Assembly (NCBI RefSeq): GCF_003837805.1
Contig: NZ_RQIT01000004.1
Location: forward strand, 1 to 64,000
Length of the DNA stretch: 64,000 nt
Direction: 5' to 3'
DNA from: Bradyrhizobium sp. RP6
GTDB lineage: Bacteria > Pseudomonadota > Alphaproteobacteria > Rhizobiales > Xanthobacteraceae
Shown here: positions 51,558 to 61,465 of the stretch, piece after piece
How the letters are laid out: every line of letters starts with the position of its first letter
Position numbering within the stretch: the stretch's first letter is position 1
The notes under the pieces: generated by a model
Databases searched by the model: none
What the model was told of the DNA's origin: nothing
The model's input: only the letters and a program-made list of their open reading frames with translations
Position numbers and translations under genes: made by a program

Positions 51558-52760
51558 ATGGCCGATCTTTCCGCTTCCATCAAACCGGCCGCGATGACGA
51601 TGGAGGCGCATTCCTCCGGTCTCGCGTTTCGCTCGCTCGTGATCGGCCTCACCGCATTCCTGACCGTCGTCGACCTCTTCGCGACGCAGGCGATCCTTCC
51701 CTCGCTGACGCGGCACTACGGCGTCACCCCCGCAGCGATGGGCTTTGCCGTCAATGCCAGCACCTTCGGCATGGCGGTCGCCGGCCTCGTCGTCGGCTTC
51801 TTCAGCCCGCATATCGACCGGCGGACCGGCATCCTGCTCAGCCTGACGCTCCTTGCGATTCCCACCAGCCTGCTGGCGTCCGCGCCGGATCTTGTCGTCT
51901 TCACCGCTCTGCGCGTGGCACAGGGTCTCTGCATGGCGTCCGCCTTTGCGCTCACTCTCGCCCATCTCGGCGAGCAATGCAGCGCCACGGATGCCGGCGG
52001 CGCGTTTGCCGCCTATATCACCGGCAATGTCGCCAGCAATCTCGTCGGCCGGCTGATCTCGGCGGCGGTTGCCGACGGCCTCGGCCTTGCCTCGAACTTC
52101 TATTTCTTCGCAGGGCTCAATCTTGCCGGCGCGGTGCTGGTCTATTTCACCATCCAGCGCGTGCAGCCGATGCATGCGACGATCCCGGCGGCTTCGCCCC
52201 TCTCCGCCAGCATCGCGCATTGGCGCAATCGGAGGCTGCGCGCCGCTTTCGGCATCGGCTTCTGCATCCTGTTCGCCTTCATCGGCACCTTCACCTTCGT
52301 CAATTTCGTGCTGGTGCGGCCGCCGCTGTCGCTCGGCATGATGGATCTGGGCCTCGTCTACTTCGTCTTCCTGCCGTCCATCGTCACCACGCTTCTGGCC
52401 GGCAGGGTGGCCGCACGGCTGGGAACGCGGCCCACGATCTGGAGCGCGCTCGCTGTCGCCGGGCTGGGCCTGCCCTTGATGCTGGCGCCGCATCTGGGCG
52501 CGGTGCTTGCCGGCATGGTTCTGGTCGGCGTCGGCACATTCTTCGCGCAGGCCGCCGCGACGGGTTTCGTCGGACAGGCCGCAACCGACAACCGCGGCAT
52601 CGCCAGCGGGACCTACCTTGCGTGTTACTTCTGCGGCGGGCTCGTCGGCACTGCCGTGCTCGGCCGGCTGTTCGATGCTTTCGGCTGGCAGGCCTGCGTC
52701 GCCGGTGTGGGCGTGGCGCTCGCGCTGGCCGCCTTGCTGACCTTCGACCTGAAGCGCTAA
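51558..52760 (+). CDS. MFS transporter
   Basis: A 400-residue major facilitator with about twelve membrane segments. The loop after helix 2 (GFFSPHIDRRTGILLSL) is the MFS motif A. The ATG at 51558 starts 100 bp after the cupin gene, so cotranscription is plausible. Its stop overlaps the end of fixS on the opposite strand by 4 bp. Substrate unknown. Confidence 0.87.
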   Translation: MADLSASIKPAAMTMEAHSSGLAFRSLVIGLTAFLTVVDLFATQAILPSLTRHYGVTPAAMGFAVNASTFGMAVAGLVVGFFSPHIDRRTGILLSLTLLAIPTSLLASAPDLVVFTALRVAQGLCMASAFALTLAHLGEQCSATDAGGAFAAYITGNVASNLVGRLISAAVADGLGLASNFYFFAGLNLAGAVLVYFTIQRVQPMHATIPAASPLSASIAHWRNRRLRAAFGIGFCILFAFIGTFTFVNFVLVRPPLSLGMMDLGLVYFVFLPSIVTTLLAGRVAARLGTRPTIWSALAVAGLGLPLMLAPHLGAVLAGMVLVGVGTFFAQAAATGFVGQAATDNRGIASGTYLACYFCGGLVGTAVLGRLFDAFGWQACVAGVGVALALAALLTFDLKR

Positions 52761-52924
52761 CGCTCGACTGGGGCCTCCTGCGGCGGCTCGTCGTCGGCGA
52801 TCGCGCGCCAGGCGGCGCCGTCGAGATCGTCGTACTGGCCGCTGCGCAGCGACCAGAGGAAGGCGACGAGACCAGCACCTCCGAGCATCAAAGCCAGCGG
52901 GACCAGGATGACCAGGATCTCCAT
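52757..52924 (-). CDS. fixS: cbb3 oxidase maturation protein FixS/CcoS
   Basis: A 55-residue single-helix inner-membrane protein, MEILVILVPLALMLGGAG at the start and an acidic tail. CcoS is needed to insert cofactors into the cbb3 oxidase. The ATG overlaps the fixI stop by one base (TGATG), so it is translated with fixI. It is the last gene of fixGHIS; its stop overlaps the convergent MFS stop by 4 bp. Confidence 0.93.
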   Translation of the reverse strand: MEILVILVPLALMLGGAGLVAFLWSLRSGQYDDLDGAAWRAIADDEPPQEAPVER

Positions 52925-55113
52925 CACACGATCTCCCGCGAGGCGCTGCGGGCACGCAGCGAATTCAGCATGACCAGGATCGAGGATCCGCTCATGGCCG
53001 CTGCCGCGATCAGGGGCGTCACGATGCCGCTGATCGCGACCGGAACGGCAAGCACGTTGTAGCCGATCGCAAGCCAGAGGTTCTGCCGCATCAGGTGCAG
53101 CGCTTTTCGCGAAGCATCGATCGCGGCAACCACCGGGGCGAGCGGCCGGCCGAGGAAGACGAGATCGGCGGTGGCCTGGCTGAGATGCGCGGCCGAGATC
53201 GGCGACATCGACACATGAGCTGCCGCCAACGACGGCGCGTCGTTCATGCCGTCGCCGACCATCAGCACCTTGGCGCCGCGCTGCTTCAGCTCCTCGATCC
53301 GCGCGATCTTGTCGGCCGGCGTGACGCCGGCGCGCCACTCGGGAATGGCCAGCGCATGCGCCGCCGCCTTCACCGCCGGCTCGCGGTCGCCGGACAGGAT
53401 CTCGAGGCCGATGTTGCGCGCCTTCAGCGCCGCGACCACGGCCTGCGCATCGGGACGCAGGCCCTGGCGCACCGAGAGGATGAATCTGGCGCTGCCCTTG
53501 CTGAAGGCGACGATGGAGGCTTCGGGATCGAGCGTGGCCTCGCCGACCAGCGCCTCGGCACCGCAGAAGGACGGACGGCCGAGGCGAAGCTCGACGCCGT
53601 CCACGGTGGCGCGGACGCCCTGCCCGGGCTCCTCGACCGCACCGACGATCGGAGATTTCGCGTCGGCCGCCTGAGCGACGGCGGCAGCGACCGGATGATG
53701 GCTCGACAGCGCGAGCCGGCCGGCGAGCTCGAAGATATCGGCGGGAATGTCGGCCGCATTCATCACTTCGAGGTCGGGCAGCGTCAGCGTACCGGTCTTG
53801 TCGAAGATGACATGGTCGGCTTCTGCCAGCCGCTCGATCGCGTCGCCGGAGTTCAGCAGCACCCCGGACTTGAACATCGCACCGGAGGCGACCGTCTGCA
53901 CGGTCGGAATGGCAAGGCCCAGCGCACAGGGGCAGGTAATGATGAGGACGGCAACACCGGTCACGATCGCATCATGCCAGCTCGCGCCGGCGATGACCCA
54001 GCCGAGAATGGTCAGAAGCGCGGTCGCATGCACCACCGGCGCATACAGCCGCGAGGCGCGGTCGGCGAGCCGCATGTAGCGCGAGCGCGCCTGCAGCGCG
54101 TTGTCGAGCAGCCGCGTGATCTCGGCGAGCAGCGTCGCCTCGGAGGCGGCCGAGACCCGCACCCGCAGCGTGCCGGAGATGTTCATCGATCCGGCATAGA
54201 CCGGCGTGCCCTGCTCGGCCGTGACGTAGAGCGTCTCGCCGGTGATCAGGCTCTGGTCGATCTCGGAACGCCCCTCGATCACGGTGCCGTCGACTGCGCA
54301 GCGCTCGCCGGGCCGCAGGAGCACGATGTCGCCGGCGTGAATAGCGGCCACGGGCACTTGCGAGATTTCGTCGGGACCTACGAACTTCGCAGCCGTCTCC
54401 GCCTTCAGCGCCGCGAGATTGCCGGCGACCGCGCGGGTCCGCCGCCGCATGTTCTGGTCGAGGAAGCGACCTACCAGCAGGAAGGTCAGCAGCATGATCG
54501 CCGCGTCGAAATAGGCGTGCTCGGCGTGGTGGATGGTCTCGACCACGGACATGCCGAGCGCGAGGATCACGCCGATCGAGATCGGCACGTCCATGTTGGT
54601 CGTCTTCGCCGACAGCGCGCGCCAGGCGGAGCGGAAGAACGGCTGGCCGGCATAGGCCGCCGCCGGCAGCGCGATCAGCGCCGACAGCCAGTGGAAGAAG
54701 TCGCGCTGCTCGGGCAGCATGTCCGAGACGTTGCCCGACCACACCGGGATCGACAGCATCATCACGTTCATGGTGGCGAACGCCGCGACGCCGAGGCACC
54801 GCAGCAGGAAACGGGATTCGGCGACCTCGGCCTCCTCCGCGCTCTCGGTCTCGAACGGATAGGCCTTGTAGCCGAGCTCCTGGAGGCGATCGATGAAACG
54901 ACCAGGGTCGAGCGTGCCCGCCTTCCATTCCAGTGCGACGCGGCGGTCGGTGAGGTTCACGCGCGCAAGCGTGACGTCGGGGATGGCAGACAGGCCGCGC
55001 TCGATCTTGGCCATGCACCCGGCGCAGTGAACGCCTTCGACCGCGAGATCGATGTGCTGGATGCCTTCGCCCGCGCTCCGGATGTAGTGCGAGAAGTCTC
55101 GCGTGACGTGCAT
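52924..55113 (-). CDS. fixI: copper-transporting P1B-type ATPase FixI/CcoI
   Basis: A 729-residue copper pump that supplies the cbb3 oxidase. The N-terminal metal domain has GVHCAGCMAKIE, the membrane metal site is CPC in ITCPCALGL, the phosphorylation site is DKTGT and the hinge is GDGMNDAP. The ATG at 55113 follows AAGGG, 11 bp after the fixH stop. The long open frame upstream of it belongs to fixH in another frame. Confidence 0.95.
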   Translation of the reverse strand: MHVTRDFSHYIRSAGEGIQHIDLAVEGVHCAGCMAKIERGLSAIPDVTLARVNLTDRRVALEWKAGTLDPGRFIDRLQELGYKAYPFETESAEEAEVAESRFLLRCLGVAAFATMNVMMLSIPVWSGNVSDMLPEQRDFFHWLSALIALPAAAYAGQPFFRSAWRALSAKTTNMDVPISIGVILALGMSVVETIHHAEHAYFDAAIMLLTFLLVGRFLDQNMRRRTRAVAGNLAALKAETAAKFVGPDEISQVPVAAIHAGDIVLLRPGERCAVDGTVIEGRSEIDQSLITGETLYVTAEQGTPVYAGSMNISGTLRVRVSAASEATLLAEITRLLDNALQARSRYMRLADRASRLYAPVVHATALLTILGWVIAGASWHDAIVTGVAVLIITCPCALGLAIPTVQTVASGAMFKSGVLLNSGDAIERLAEADHVIFDKTGTLTLPDLEVMNAADIPADIFELAGRLALSSHHPVAAAVAQAADAKSPIVGAVEEPGQGVRATVDGVELRLGRPSFCGAEALVGEATLDPEASIVAFSKGSARFILSVRQGLRPDAQAVVAALKARNIGLEILSGDREPAVKAAAHALAIPEWRAGVTPADKIARIEELKQRGAKVLMVGDGMNDAPSLAAAHVSMSPISAAHLSQATADLVFLGRPLAPVVAAIDASRKALHLMRQNLWLAIGYNVLAVPVAISGIVTPLIAAAAMSGSSILVMLNSLRARSASREIV

Positions 55114-55124
55114 GACGAAGCCCT

Positions 55125-55610
55125 TCAGTTCAGGATAACGCGGTTGCGCGACAGGAACACGCGCGCTCCCCGCGCCTCGCCCTCGATCACCAGGTCCCAT
55201 TGGCCCGGCGCGACGGACGCGGCACTGCCGCGATAGAGGCCGATGCCGGATTCGGTCAGTTCGACGGCGAGATCGGCGCGCTTGTCGGTCGGCCGCTCCA
55301 GCCGGCCGCCGAACTTCAGCCCGGAGATCGGCTGGCCGCCGGCATCGCGAGCCTCGACCTGGACCGAGGCGCCGCCATCGTTGAGGCGCTCGATATGGGC
55401 ATTGACCTTCCATTTGCGCGCGGCCTGGTCCTGCGCCGCCGAGATTTCGCGGTCATAGACGAGGCCAGCGGCGTAGGGACTGTCGACGTCGGTGCCGGGC
55501 AGCGTCGCGATCGCGAGCTTCATCATGGTCGCGTTGACGCCGATCACGACGCCGAAGAAAGCAACCAGCATCAGCAAGACCTTGGTTCCGGTCAGAGGCT
55601 TGGAAGCCAT
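55125..55610 (-). CDS. fixH: cbb3 oxidase assembly protein FixH
   Basis: A 161-residue membrane protein with one N-terminal helix (VLLMLVAFFGVVIGVNATM) and a periplasmic beta-rich domain with VNAHIERLNDGGASVQVEARD. FixH is needed for cbb3 assembly. AGGAG precedes the ATG at 55610; the stop of fixG is 16 bp away. Confidence 0.92.
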   Translation of the reverse strand: MASKPLTGTKVLLMLVAFFGVVIGVNATMMKLAIATLPGTDVDSPYAAGLVYDREISAAQDQAARKWKVNAHIERLNDGGASVQVEARDAGGQPISGLKFGGRLERPTDKRADLAVELTESGIGLYRGSAASVAPGQWDLVIEGEARGARVFLSRNRVILN

Positions 55611-55626
55611 GGCAGTCTCCTGATCC

Positions 55627-57093
55627 TTAAGGCGCGACGAAATTGTCGGTGGCGCTCGCGGCGACACCCAGTCCGATATCCATGACGTGGAAGCGGACGG
55701 GAATCGACTTCTCCGGATTGTTGTCGGCCGGTGCGGTGACGAGCAGCCGCAGCTCGCTGGTGGAGTCGCGCGGAATCACGATGATCGGGCGATCCGGCGT
55801 CACCGAATCGACGCCGATGACGTGCATCCTGGGATTGACCGGCCCCTCCACGTCGATCGCGATGGCGCGGTCGTACCCGCTCTTGTTGAGCAGCCGCACC
55901 GTGTAGGCGTTGCGGATCGAGCCGTCGCTGAGCCTGACCGCAACCGGATTGCGGTCGTGCAGCACGTTGACGTCGAGCAGGCTGCGGGTCGCGAGCGTGT
56001 AGATCATGATGCCGCCGACCGCCGCGATGATCGCGCTGTAGACGATGGTGCGGGCGCGGACGATGCGGTAGATCGGCGCCTTGCCTTCCTGGCGGCGGTG
56101 GATGTTGATGTCGTTGTCGTAGCCGATCAAGCGCTTCGGCCGGCCGATCTTCGCCATCACGTTGTCGCAGGCGTCGATGCAGAGCCCGCACTGGATGCAT
56201 TCGAGCTGCGGTCCGTTGCGGATGTCGATGCCGGTCGGGCAGACCGCGACGCATTGGTAGCAGTCGACGCAATCGCCGACCTGCTGGCCGAGCGCGCGCA
56301 GCTCGGCCGCCTTCTTCACCGAGGTACGCTTCTCCCCGCGATCGTAGCGATAGGTGACGTTGAGCGCCCATTCGTCCGTGAGCGCGGCCTGAATGCGCGG
56401 CCACGGGCACATATAGGTGCAGACCTGCTCGCGCATGAAGCCGGCGAGGAGGTAGGTCGTCGCGGTGAGGATGCCGATCCAGATATAGGCGATCATCGGC
56501 GCCTGGAAGGTGACGAGCTCCTTCACCAGGGTCGGCGCATCGTTGAAATAGAGCACCCAGGCGCCGCCTGTCCACCACGCGATCATGAGCCAGATCGAAT
56601 GCTTGAGCACGATCTCGGAGATGCGCTCGAGCTTCAGCGGATCGGACGATTTGTCCTTCTTCATCCGCTCGCGCCGGTCCCCCTCGACCAGACGTTCGAC
56701 GGCGTAGAACAGGTCGGTCCACACCGTCTGCGGGCAGAGATAGCCGCACCAGATGCGGCCGCCGACCGAGTTCATCAGGAACAGCGCCACCGCGGCCACG
56801 ATCAGCAGGCCGGTGAAGTAGTAGACCTCCTGCGGCCACAGCTCGATGAAGAAGAAATAGAAGCGGCTGTTGGGAAGATCGATCAGCACCGCCTGGCTGG
56901 GGGCGCCGAGGCCCCGGTTCCAGCGTACGAACGGCAGGAAATAGTAGACGCCGAGGCAGATCGCCATCAGGGTCCATTTGATCCGCCGAAACGTGCCCGA
57001 GACGCTCTGGGGGTACACCTTCCTGCGCGCCGCGTAGAGCGGCGCGCTGTCGTCCGCAGGCTTCAGTTCGTTCGGATTGACGGCCTTGTTCAT
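55627..57093 (-). CDS. fixG: cbb3 oxidase accessory protein FixG/CcoG
   Basis: A 488-residue membrane iron-sulphur protein with several helices in the first half and two ferredoxin-like clusters (CVDCYQCVAVCP and CIQCGLCIDACD). CcoG acts as a copper reductase in cbb3 assembly. The C-terminal part is a FixG Ig-like domain (VNPRMHVIGVDSVTPDRPI). ATG at 57093; a TTG at 57108 is possible. A FixK box lies 55-68 bp upstream. Confidence 0.94.
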   Translation of the reverse strand: MNKAVNPNELKPADDSAPLYAARRKVYPQSVSGTFRRIKWTLMAICLGVYYFLPFVRWNRGLGAPSQAVLIDLPNSRFYFFFIELWPQEVYYFTGLLIVAAVALFLMNSVGGRIWCGYLCPQTVWTDLFYAVERLVEGDRRERMKKDKSSDPLKLERISEIVLKHSIWLMIAWWTGGAWVLYFNDAPTLVKELVTFQAPMIAYIWIGILTATTYLLAGFMREQVCTYMCPWPRIQAALTDEWALNVTYRYDRGEKRTSVKKAAELRALGQQVGDCVDCYQCVAVCPTGIDIRNGPQLECIQCGLCIDACDNVMAKIGRPKRLIGYDNDINIHRRQEGKAPIYRIVRARTIVYSAIIAAVGGIMIYTLATRSLLDVNVLHDRNPVAVRLSDGSIRNAYTVRLLNKSGYDRAIAIDVEGPVNPRMHVIGVDSVTPDRPIIVIPRDSTSELRLLVTAPADNNPEKSIPVRFHVMDIGLGVAASATDNFVAP

Positions 57094-57147
57094 CGCTGAA
57101 TCTTTCAAGAGGTGCGATTAAACCTAGACCCGACGCCGGAAAGTCCC

Positions 57148-57161
57148 TTGATCCAACGCAA
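57148..57161 (-). promoter_or_regulatory. FixK-type box upstream of fixG
   Basis: TTGA-TCCAAC-GCAA fits the FixK2 consensus TTG(A/C)-N6-(T/G)CAA. The centre lies 61 bp from the fixG ATG, so a start site about 41 bp downstream of the box would give a 20-base leader. Consistent with FixK control of fixGHIS in Bradyrhizobium. Confidence 0.72.
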
Positions 57162-57187
57162 ACGGGGGCGCTTTTCTTCGCCCCCGT
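57162..57187 (-). terminator. terminator after fixNOQP
   Basis: ACGGGGGCG and CGCCCCCGT form a 9-bp stem around an 8-base loop; on the minus strand a TTTGCGTT stretch follows. It lies 24 bp after fixP and ends next to the FixK box of fixG. Confidence 0.8.
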
Positions 57188-57210
57188 CGGAAGTCGTCGG
57201 TCTGGATCGG

Positions 57211-58086
57211 CTATTTGCCGCCTCCGAGCGAGTGGACATAGACCGCCATCGCCTTGATGGTGGCGGGATCGAGCCGGCCTTCCCACGCCGGCATCACACC
57301 GGCGCGGCCCTGGCTGATGGTCTCGATCAGGCTCGCCTCGTCGGAGCCGTACAGCCAGATCTTGTCGGTCAGGTTCGGTGCGCCGAGCTCCTGGTTGCCC
57401 TTGCCGGCATCGCCGTGACAGGCGGCGCAATTCTCCGCAAAGATCTTCTCGCCCTTGGCGGCGTCATAGCCGCTACGGGTCGAAAGGCCGGACAGCGACC
57501 GCACGTAATTGGCGACCGTGACGATCTCGTCCGGCTTCAGCACGCCGTCCTTGCCGAAGGCGAGCATCTGGCCCTCATGCGTCTTGGCATGACCGGAACG
57601 CGCGCCGAACTGGATGGTCTGCATGATCTGGTCGAGCGAGCCGCCCCACAGCCAGTCGTCGTCGTTCAGGTTCGGATAGCCCTTGGCGCCGGCGGCGCCG
57701 GAGCCGTGGCACGGCGCGCAATTGTCGCCGAATACGGTCTTGCCCTTGGCGCGGGCGAGCGCCAGCAGAGCTGGGTCCTTCTCGATGTCGGCGAGCGAGG
57801 CCGCACCCAGCGCCACCATCTTGTCACCGCGGATCTTCTCGAGGTTGGCGAGCTCGACCGCGACGTCGGCGCGCGAGGAGTAGCCGAACACGCCGGCGGT
57901 ATTGCTGGAGATCAGCGGCCAGGCCGGATAGACGATCCAGTAGCCGATCGCCCAGACGATGGTGAGATAGAAGGTGATCACCCACCAGCGCGGCAGCGGC
58001 GTGTTGAGCTCCTTGATGCCGTCCCACTCGTGTCCGGTCGTGGACTTGCCGGAGACGGAATCGATGTCGCTAGAATGATCGGTCAT
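57211..58086 (-). CDS. fixP: cbb3 cytochrome c oxidase subunit III (dihaem) FixP
   Basis: A 291-residue membrane-anchored dihaem cytochrome c. One helix (YLTIVWAIGYWIVYPAWP) is followed by two CXXCH haem sites, CAPCH and CAACH. It passes electrons from cytochrome c to FixO/FixN. ATG at 58086, 6 bp after fixQ. Confidence 0.95.
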   Translation of the reverse strand: MTDHSSDIDSVSGKSTTGHEWDGIKELNTPLPRWWVITFYLTIVWAIGYWIVYPAWPLISSNTAGVFGYSSRADVAVELANLEKIRGDKMVALGAASLADIEKDPALLALARAKGKTVFGDNCAPCHGSGAAGAKGYPNLNDDDWLWGGSLDQIMQTIQFGARSGHAKTHEGQMLAFGKDGVLKPDEIVTVANYVRSLSGLSTRSGYDAAKGEKIFAENCAACHGDAGKGNQELGAPNLTDKIWLYGSDEASLIETISQGRAGVMPAWEGRLDPATIKAMAVYVHSLGGGK

Positions 58087-58092
58087 GGCTCT

Positions 58093-58257
58093 CTACTCCT
58101 CCCGCAACGGCAGGTGCGCTGCTTTGTCGAACACAGCCTTGTTACGGGGCCAGAATGCATAGGCGACGATCGCGAGAAAGATCGCGACGAACACCGGTGT
58201 CCAGATCGTCGTCACGAGATCGGACGCAAGATTATGGACGGTCAGGATGGCTTTCAT
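58093..58257 (-). CDS. fixQ: cbb3 oxidase subunit IV FixQ/CcoQ
   Basis: A 54-residue one-helix subunit found by translating the gap between fixO and fixP: MKAILTVHNLASDLVTTIW followed by a hydrophobic segment and FWPRNKAVFDKAAHLPLREE at the end. CcoQ stabilises the complex. GC content and frame fit the operon; it starts 13 bp after fixO and ends 6 bp before fixP. Confidence 0.9.
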   Translation of the reverse strand: MKAILTVHNLASDLVTTIWTPVFVAIFLAIVAYAFWPRNKAVFDKAAHLPLREE

Positions 58258-58270
58258 CGTTCATGCCTTC

Positions 58271-59005
58271 TCAGCGAAGATTGGCTTTCTCGTTGTAGAT
58301 CTTGAAGTCGACCAGCGTGCCGAGCATCTGCAGGTACGCGATCAGCGCATCCATCTCCGTCGGCGTGCCGGACTTGCCGTCGAAATTGCGCACGACGGCC
58401 TTGGCGTAGCGCTTGCCGAAGGCATCGGTGCCGGCATTGTCCGGATCGGCCTGGGCCTTCAGGTCGGCGGCTGCGTTGGCGATCTGCTCGTCGCTATAGG
58501 GTACGCCGACGGTCCTGAGCGTGCGCATGTCGCCGGCGATCGCATCCGGGTCGATCTCGGTCTTGCTGAGGAACGGATAGCCCGGCATCACCGACTGCGG
58601 CACGATCGCACGCGGATTGGTCAGATGGGTGACGTGCCAGTCGTCGGAATATTTGGCGCCGACACGGGCGAGATCCGGACCGGTCCGCTTGGAGCCCCAC
58701 TGGAACGGATGGTCGAACATGCTCTCGGCGGCGAGCGAGAAGTGGCCGTAGCGCTCGACCTCGTCGCGCAAGGGCCGGACCATCTGCGAATGGCAGAGAT
58801 AGCAGCCCTCGCGGACGTAGACGTTGCGTCCGGCGAGCTCCAGCGGCGTATAGGGCCTGACCCCGTCGACCTTCTCGATCGTGCTCTTGAGGTAGAACAG
58901 CGGCGTGATCTCGACGAGACCGCCGATCGCGATCACCAGCAAGATGCCGACGACCAGGATGATCGAGTTCTTTTCGAAGACTTGGTGGCGTGTCCAGAAC
59001 GACAT
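58271..59005 (-). CDS. fixO: cbb3 cytochrome c oxidase subunit II (monohaem) FixO
   Basis: A 244-residue membrane-anchored cytochrome c with one CYLCH haem site ([13 protein letters not shown]) and a first helix ([21 protein letters not shown]). ATG at 59005 lies 12 bp after fixN. Electrons pass from FixP through FixO to FixN. Confidence 0.95.
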   Translation of the reverse strand: MSFWTRHQVFEKNSIILVVGILLVIAIGGLVEITPLFYLKSTIEKVDGVRPYTPLELAGRNVYVREGCYLCHSQMVRPLRDEVERYGHFSLAAESMFDHPFQWGSKRTGPDLARVGAKYSDDWHVTHLTNPRAIVPQSVMPGYPFLSKTEIDPDAIAGDMRTLRTVGVPYSDEQIANAAADLKAQADPDNAGTDAFGKRYAKAVVRNFDGKSGTPTEMDALIAYLQMLGTLVDFKIYNEKANLR

Positions 59006-59017
59006 TGCTTTAGCTCC

Positions 59018-60667
59018 TCATTCCGCCGGCTGAAGAGCGACGGGCATCTGGACTTCCTGTTCGCCGACGCGAACCGTCATCCAGAGATTGTAGGCCATGA
59101 TCAGCGCGCCGATCAGGAACAGCCCGCCGCCGGCGGCGCGGATGATGTAGAAGGGATGCATCGCCTCGACGGTCTCGATGAAGGAATATTCGAGGAAGCC
59201 GAGCGAGGTGTAGGCGCGCCACATCAGGCCCTGAAGAATGCCGGACACCCACATCGCCGAAATGTAAAGAACGATGCCGAGGGTGGCGATCCAGAAGTGC
59301 CAGTTGACGAGCTTCAGGCTGTAGAGACCCTTGCGATTCCAGGCCCACGGCACCAGGCAGTAGAGCGCGCCGAAGGAAACGAAGCCGACCCAGCCGAGCG
59401 CGCCGGAGTGCACGTGGCCGATGGTCCAGTCGGTGTAGTGGCTGAGCGAGTTGACCACCTTGATCGACATCATCGGGCCTTCGAAGGTCGACATGCCGTA
59501 GAAGGCGACGGAGACCACGAGCATGCGCAGCACGGGATCGGTGCGCAGCTTGTCCCAGGCACCCGACAGCGTCATCAGGCCGTTGATCATGCCGCCCCAG
59601 GAGGGCATCCACAGCATGATCGAGAAGGTCATGCCGAGCGTCTGCGTCCAGTCCGGCAGCGCCGTGTAGTGCAGATGGTGCGGGCCGGCCCAGATGTAGA
59701 GGAAGATCAGCGCCCAGAAGTGGATGATCGAGAGCCGGTAGGAATAGATCGGCCGCTCGGCGCGCTTCGGGATGAAGTAGTACATGATGGCGAGGAAGCC
59801 GGCGGTCAGGAAGAAGCCGACCGCGTTGTGGCCGTACCACCACTGGAACATGGCGTCCTGGATGCCGCCCCAGGCGATGTAGGATTTCGAGCCGAACACC
59901 GAGACGGGGAGCGCCGGATTGTTGCCGAGATGCAGGACCGCGATCGTCACGATGAAGGCGAGATAGAACCAGTTCGCGACGAAGATGTGCGGCTCCTTGC
60001 GCTTGAAGATGGTGGCAAGGAAGACGAGCAGATAGGCGACCCAGACGATGGTCAGCCACAGATCGGCGTACCATTCCGGCTCGGCATATTCCTTCGACTG
60101 GGTGACACCGAGCAGATAGCCGGTGCCGGCGATCAGAATGAAGAAGTTGTAGCCCAGCACGACGAACCACGGCGCGAGGTCACCGGCGAGGCGCGCGCGG
60201 CAGGACTTCTGCACCACGTAGAAGGAGGTCGCGATCAACACGTTGCCGCCGAAGGCGAAGATCACGGCGGAGGTGTGCAGCGGGCGCAGGCGGCCGAAGC
60301 TGATCCAGGGCAGATCGAAGTTCAGCGCGGGCCAGGCCAGTTGCGAGGCGATGATGAGGCCGACGAGGAATCCGGCAATGCCCCAGAACATCGCCATGAA
60401 GGCGGAGAACTTGATCGGCCCCATGTTGTAGTTCGGGCGGCCGTTGATTTCCTGGGGCGGCAGCGCCGCCGGCCGTTCGAAGTAGCGGTTGACGATGAAG
60501 AACACCGCAGCCAGGCTCGCCGCCGCGCTGAGCGCGGCATGGAAGGCGAAGGGCGCATCGAGCGCCTTGGCCGAGGCGATCACGCAAAGGAAAGCGGTGA
60601 TTGCGAACACGACAGCCAAGCCGCTTTCACCGATGGTCATGGATTTGGAGATGGATGGCTGGCTCAT
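59018..60667 (-). CDS. fixN: cbb3 cytochrome c oxidase catalytic subunit FixN
   Basis: A 549-residue integral membrane haem-copper oxidase catalytic subunit with about twelve helices. Motifs with metal-liganding histidines include [15 protein letters not shown] and [17 protein letters not shown]. It reduces oxygen at high affinity, for symbiotic and microaerobic respiration. ATG at 60667. The FixK box lies 57-70 bp upstream. Confidence 0.96.
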   Translation of the reverse strand: MSQPSISKSMTIGESGLAVVFAITAFLCVIASAKALDAPFAFHAALSAAASLAAVFFIVNRYFERPAALPPQEINGRPNYNMGPIKFSAFMAMFWGIAGFLVGLIIASQLAWPALNFDLPWISFGRLRPLHTSAVIFAFGGNVLIATSFYVVQKSCRARLAGDLAPWFVVLGYNFFILIAGTGYLLGVTQSKEYAEPEWYADLWLTIVWVAYLLVFLATIFKRKEPHIFVANWFYLAFIVTIAVLHLGNNPALPVSVFGSKSYIAWGGIQDAMFQWWYGHNAVGFFLTAGFLAIMYYFIPKRAERPIYSYRLSIIHFWALIFLYIWAGPHHLHYTALPDWTQTLGMTFSIMLWMPSWGGMINGLMTLSGAWDKLRTDPVLRMLVVSVAFYGMSTFEGPMMSIKVVNSLSHYTDWTIGHVHSGALGWVGFVSFGALYCLVPWAWNRKGLYSLKLVNWHFWIATLGIVLYISAMWVSGILQGLMWRAYTSLGFLEYSFIETVEAMHPFYIIRAAGGGLFLIGALIMAYNLWMTVRVGEQEVQMPVALQPAE

Positions 60668-60723
60668 GCGGATTCTCTCTGAAAGAACTCGCTGCCAGAA
60701 ATCACATTCACCCTCGCAGGGAA

Positions 60724-60737
60724 TTGATTGAAATCAA
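60724..60737 (-). promoter_or_regulatory. perfect FixK/anaerobox upstream of fixN
   Basis: TTGATTGAAATCAA (TTGA-N6-TCAA) is a perfect FixK/FNR-type box, centred 63 bp from the fixN ATG, so the start site would fall near 60689. The rest of the 334-bp gap up to the CBS gene shows no other clear element except repeat-like pieces near 60943. Confidence 0.88.
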
Positions 60738-61001
60738 GCTGGATGGATTTCTGTTAATGTGAGGCGATGTGCCGGCAGTTGAGGTGCCGTTTGCCATTGC
60801 GGCAGAGGGCAGCGAGAAAGGTGCGGCGAACTCGCTTGGATGAGGAGTCAGCTCCGCAGTGAAATGTCTCCGTGGAGACAGGCCGCTCATTCGGCCATAG
60901 CCGGCGTTCTCAAGGGCGGGCGCCGAAGGCAGCCTGTGCGGCTCCCACAAGGGAAGAAGTGAAGAAACAGAAACCTCTCCGTAAAATCACGGAGCTCCTG
61001 C

Positions 61002-61427
61002 TTACTCTCGGGCCGTCGCCTTGAGCGCGGCGATGACGTCCTCGCGGGCAATGATGCCGACCAGCTTCTGTGTACCGTCGAGCACGATGATGCTCCTGAT
61101 GCGGTGATCGACCATGATCTGGAGCACACGTGTCAGCCGCGTGTCGGGGCTGACATAGATGAACTCGGGCGTCATGATGTCGCTGATCTTGCGTCTCATC
61201 AGGTCATCGTAGCGGGGCAACATCTGGCTCGGCGTGAAGGCGAAGCACTTCAGGATGTCGAATTTGGTGACGATGCCGACCACCTGCCCGTCGTCTTCGA
61301 CCGGATAGGAATTGAAATCGTCGATCTCGAACATCTCGCTGAGCTGGAACAAGTCGAGGCCGCGCTGCACCGTCTTGACGTTGCGCGTCATGTAGCCGTC
61401 GACAGTCTGTTCAAGAAATTTGTACAC
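61002..61427 (-). CDS. CBS-pair domain protein
   Basis: A 141-residue protein made of two CBS motifs, probable sensor of adenosine nucleotides, in the cytoplasm. Repeats are YMTRNVKTVQRGLDL and IMTPEFIYVSPDT. The GTG start at 61427 has GAGGAGG upstream. It lies between the fixNOQP operon and a universal stress gene and may be cotranscribed with the latter; function in microaerobic adaptation is inference. Confidence 0.85.
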   Translation of the reverse strand: MYKFLEQTVDGYMTRNVKTVQRGLDLFQLSEMFEIDDFNSYPVEDDGQVVGIVTKFDILKCFAFTPSQMLPRYDDLMRRKISDIMTPEFIYVSPDTRLTRVLQIMVDHRIRSIIVLDGTQKLVGIIAREDVIAALKATARE

Positions 61428-61465
61428 GACGCGTCCTCCTCGATTCGATACTGACCGGACGGCGG

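Noticed and set aside
53095..55236. 713-codon plus-strand frame opposite fixI
   Set aside because: Antisense shadow of fixI; composition is biased (Arg, Gly, Asp repeats) and it has no recognisable motif.
58247..60682. 811-codon plus-strand frame opposite fixN-fixO
   Set aside because: Antisense of conserved cbb3 genes; no ribosome-binding site or domain.
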